A stretch of DNA of 64,000 bases from Chryseobacterium artocarpi. Lineage in GTDB: Bacteria; Bacteroidota; Bacteroidia; Flavobacteriales; Weeksellaceae. The stretch lies in the NCBI RefSeq assembly GCF_001684975.1, contig NZ_MAYH01000023.1, positions 310,001 to 374,000 of the forward strand, written 5' to 3'. Positions 63,628-64,000 of this stretch are shown here, one piece after another (the first letter of the stretch is position 1; each line of letters begins with the position of its first letter). The position numbers and the translations under genes were made by a program. Under the pieces are notes generated by a model, which had not been told where the DNA came from, ran no database searches, and saw only the letters and a program-made list of their open reading frames with translations.

Positions 63628-64000
63628 ACATTAAATTGTTTTAAATGATGATTCAGATGTTTATATTCTAAAAATTCCCAGTCTTTTTCAGTCATGTTCC
63701 CGAATAATTGATGGCTGTTCGGCAGTGTTTTATTTTCACATGCATTCCGAAATTCGATCAATGTTTTCAGTAGATTGGTTTTTGATTCATCGAAATCACA
63801 CTCAAAATTAACGATTAGTTTTTGAAAAGTAGGCATATTTCTGGGAATTCCGTTATTGAAAACATACATTTCTCTTTTCGTAAGAATACCAATTCCTTTA
63901 AAAAAGATATTTATTGATGGAAGCTCTATTTTCCGCAATGAAACCTGAAGTACTAGATCACAATGCTTTAACATCTGCGAAACATTCATTTTGCCCCATT
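63624..64000 (-). CDS. DUF1569 (DinB-like) protein, N-terminus beyond the window
   Basis: The frame ends at 63624 and remains open to base 64000. The residues WGKMNVSQMLKHCDLVLQVS fit the family at the window edge, so the Met at 63989 is internal and the true start lies outside. The remaining 124 or so residues are helical and end NHHLKQFNV with His residues as in DinB-like metal-binding four-helix proteins. It is first in the unit with ytxJ (ATGA overlap). Confidence 0.8.
   Translation of the reverse strand, partial: WGKMNVSQMLKHCDLVLQVSLRKIELPSINIFFKGIGILTKREMYVFNNGIPRNMPTFQKLIVNFECDFDESKTNLLKTLIEFRNACENKTLPNSHQLFGNMTEKDWEFLEYKHLNHHLKQFNV

Noticed and set aside
1..64000. CRISPR arrays, tRNA or rRNA genes, prophage or integrative element
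   Set aside because: I found no regularly spaced direct repeats, no cloverleaf I could fold, and no integrase, transposase or phage structural gene.

Overview
The window is AT-rich chromosomal DNA from a member of the Bacteroidota, most likely a Chryseobacterium-like flavobacterium (family Weeksellaceae). This rests on three things: protein families I recognise as typical of that group (lipoprotein HME-RND adaptor, RND-OMF fusion, YtxJ, ligase-associated repair cluster); several candidate promoters of the Bacteroidota type (TTTG, about 19 bases, TAnnTTTG); and A-rich start regions without strong Shine-Dalgarno sequences. I saw no tRNA, rRNA, CRISPR array, transposase, integrase or phage gene. 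The two ends are cut inside genes.

Layout. 1-7.4 kb: an unknown conserved protein (partial), then a heavy-metal efflux operon (small His-rich protein, CzcA-type pump fused to its outer-membrane channel, lipoprotein adaptor). 7.6-12.4 kb: Crp/Fnr regulator, an apparently iron-regulated MATE exporter with a structured leader, AraC regulator and divergent MFS transporter. 12.5-19.1 kb: biotin genes bioA, bioB, bioD, bioF plus an overlapping ferritin-like di-iron protein, divergent from a MocR regulator. 19.4-28.4 kb: hydroxamate siderophore locus (TonB receptor, decarboxylase, IucA/IucC-GNAT fusion, N-hydroxylase, second MATE exporter). 28.5-38.9 kb: esterase, a KASIII-like protein lacking two catalytic residues, nucleosidase/GNAT/Crp operon, DsbA-like/MFS/hydrolase operon with divergent HxlR, another MFS, an MBL hydrolase and a small LuxR-type protein. 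39.3-45.3 kb: decayed Crp gene, CAT-like acetyltransferase, PPC protein, Crp gene with two FNR-type sites ahead of an SDR gene, and an SDR/GlcG-like/AraC operon. 45.7-52.2 kb: ligase-associated DNA repair cluster (exonuclease, ligase, Lhr-like helicase, phosphoesterase) with a phosphoglycerate mutase inside. 52.2-64 kb: small metabolic genes paired with AraC, MocR and Crp regulators, ending in a DUF1569/ytxJ/Crp operon.

Common threads. Two 23-base near-perfect palindromes of the same sequence sit just downstream of the predicted -7 elements of the first MATE gene and of the TonB receptor, which suggests one iron repressor controls both. A family of intergenic inverted repeats ending in CCACGAATGCACGAAT-like sequence occurs at least seven times. 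Regulators are very dense: four intact Crp/Fnr genes plus one broken, four AraC, three MocR, one HxlR and one LuxR-type.

Best candidates for something new: the di-iron protein translationally overlapped with bioF; the FNR-type double site placed at activator distances from a clear -7 element; the iron box plus leader hairpin of the MATE gene; the KASIII-like protein without catalytic His and Asn; and the secreted flavodoxin-RidA fusion.
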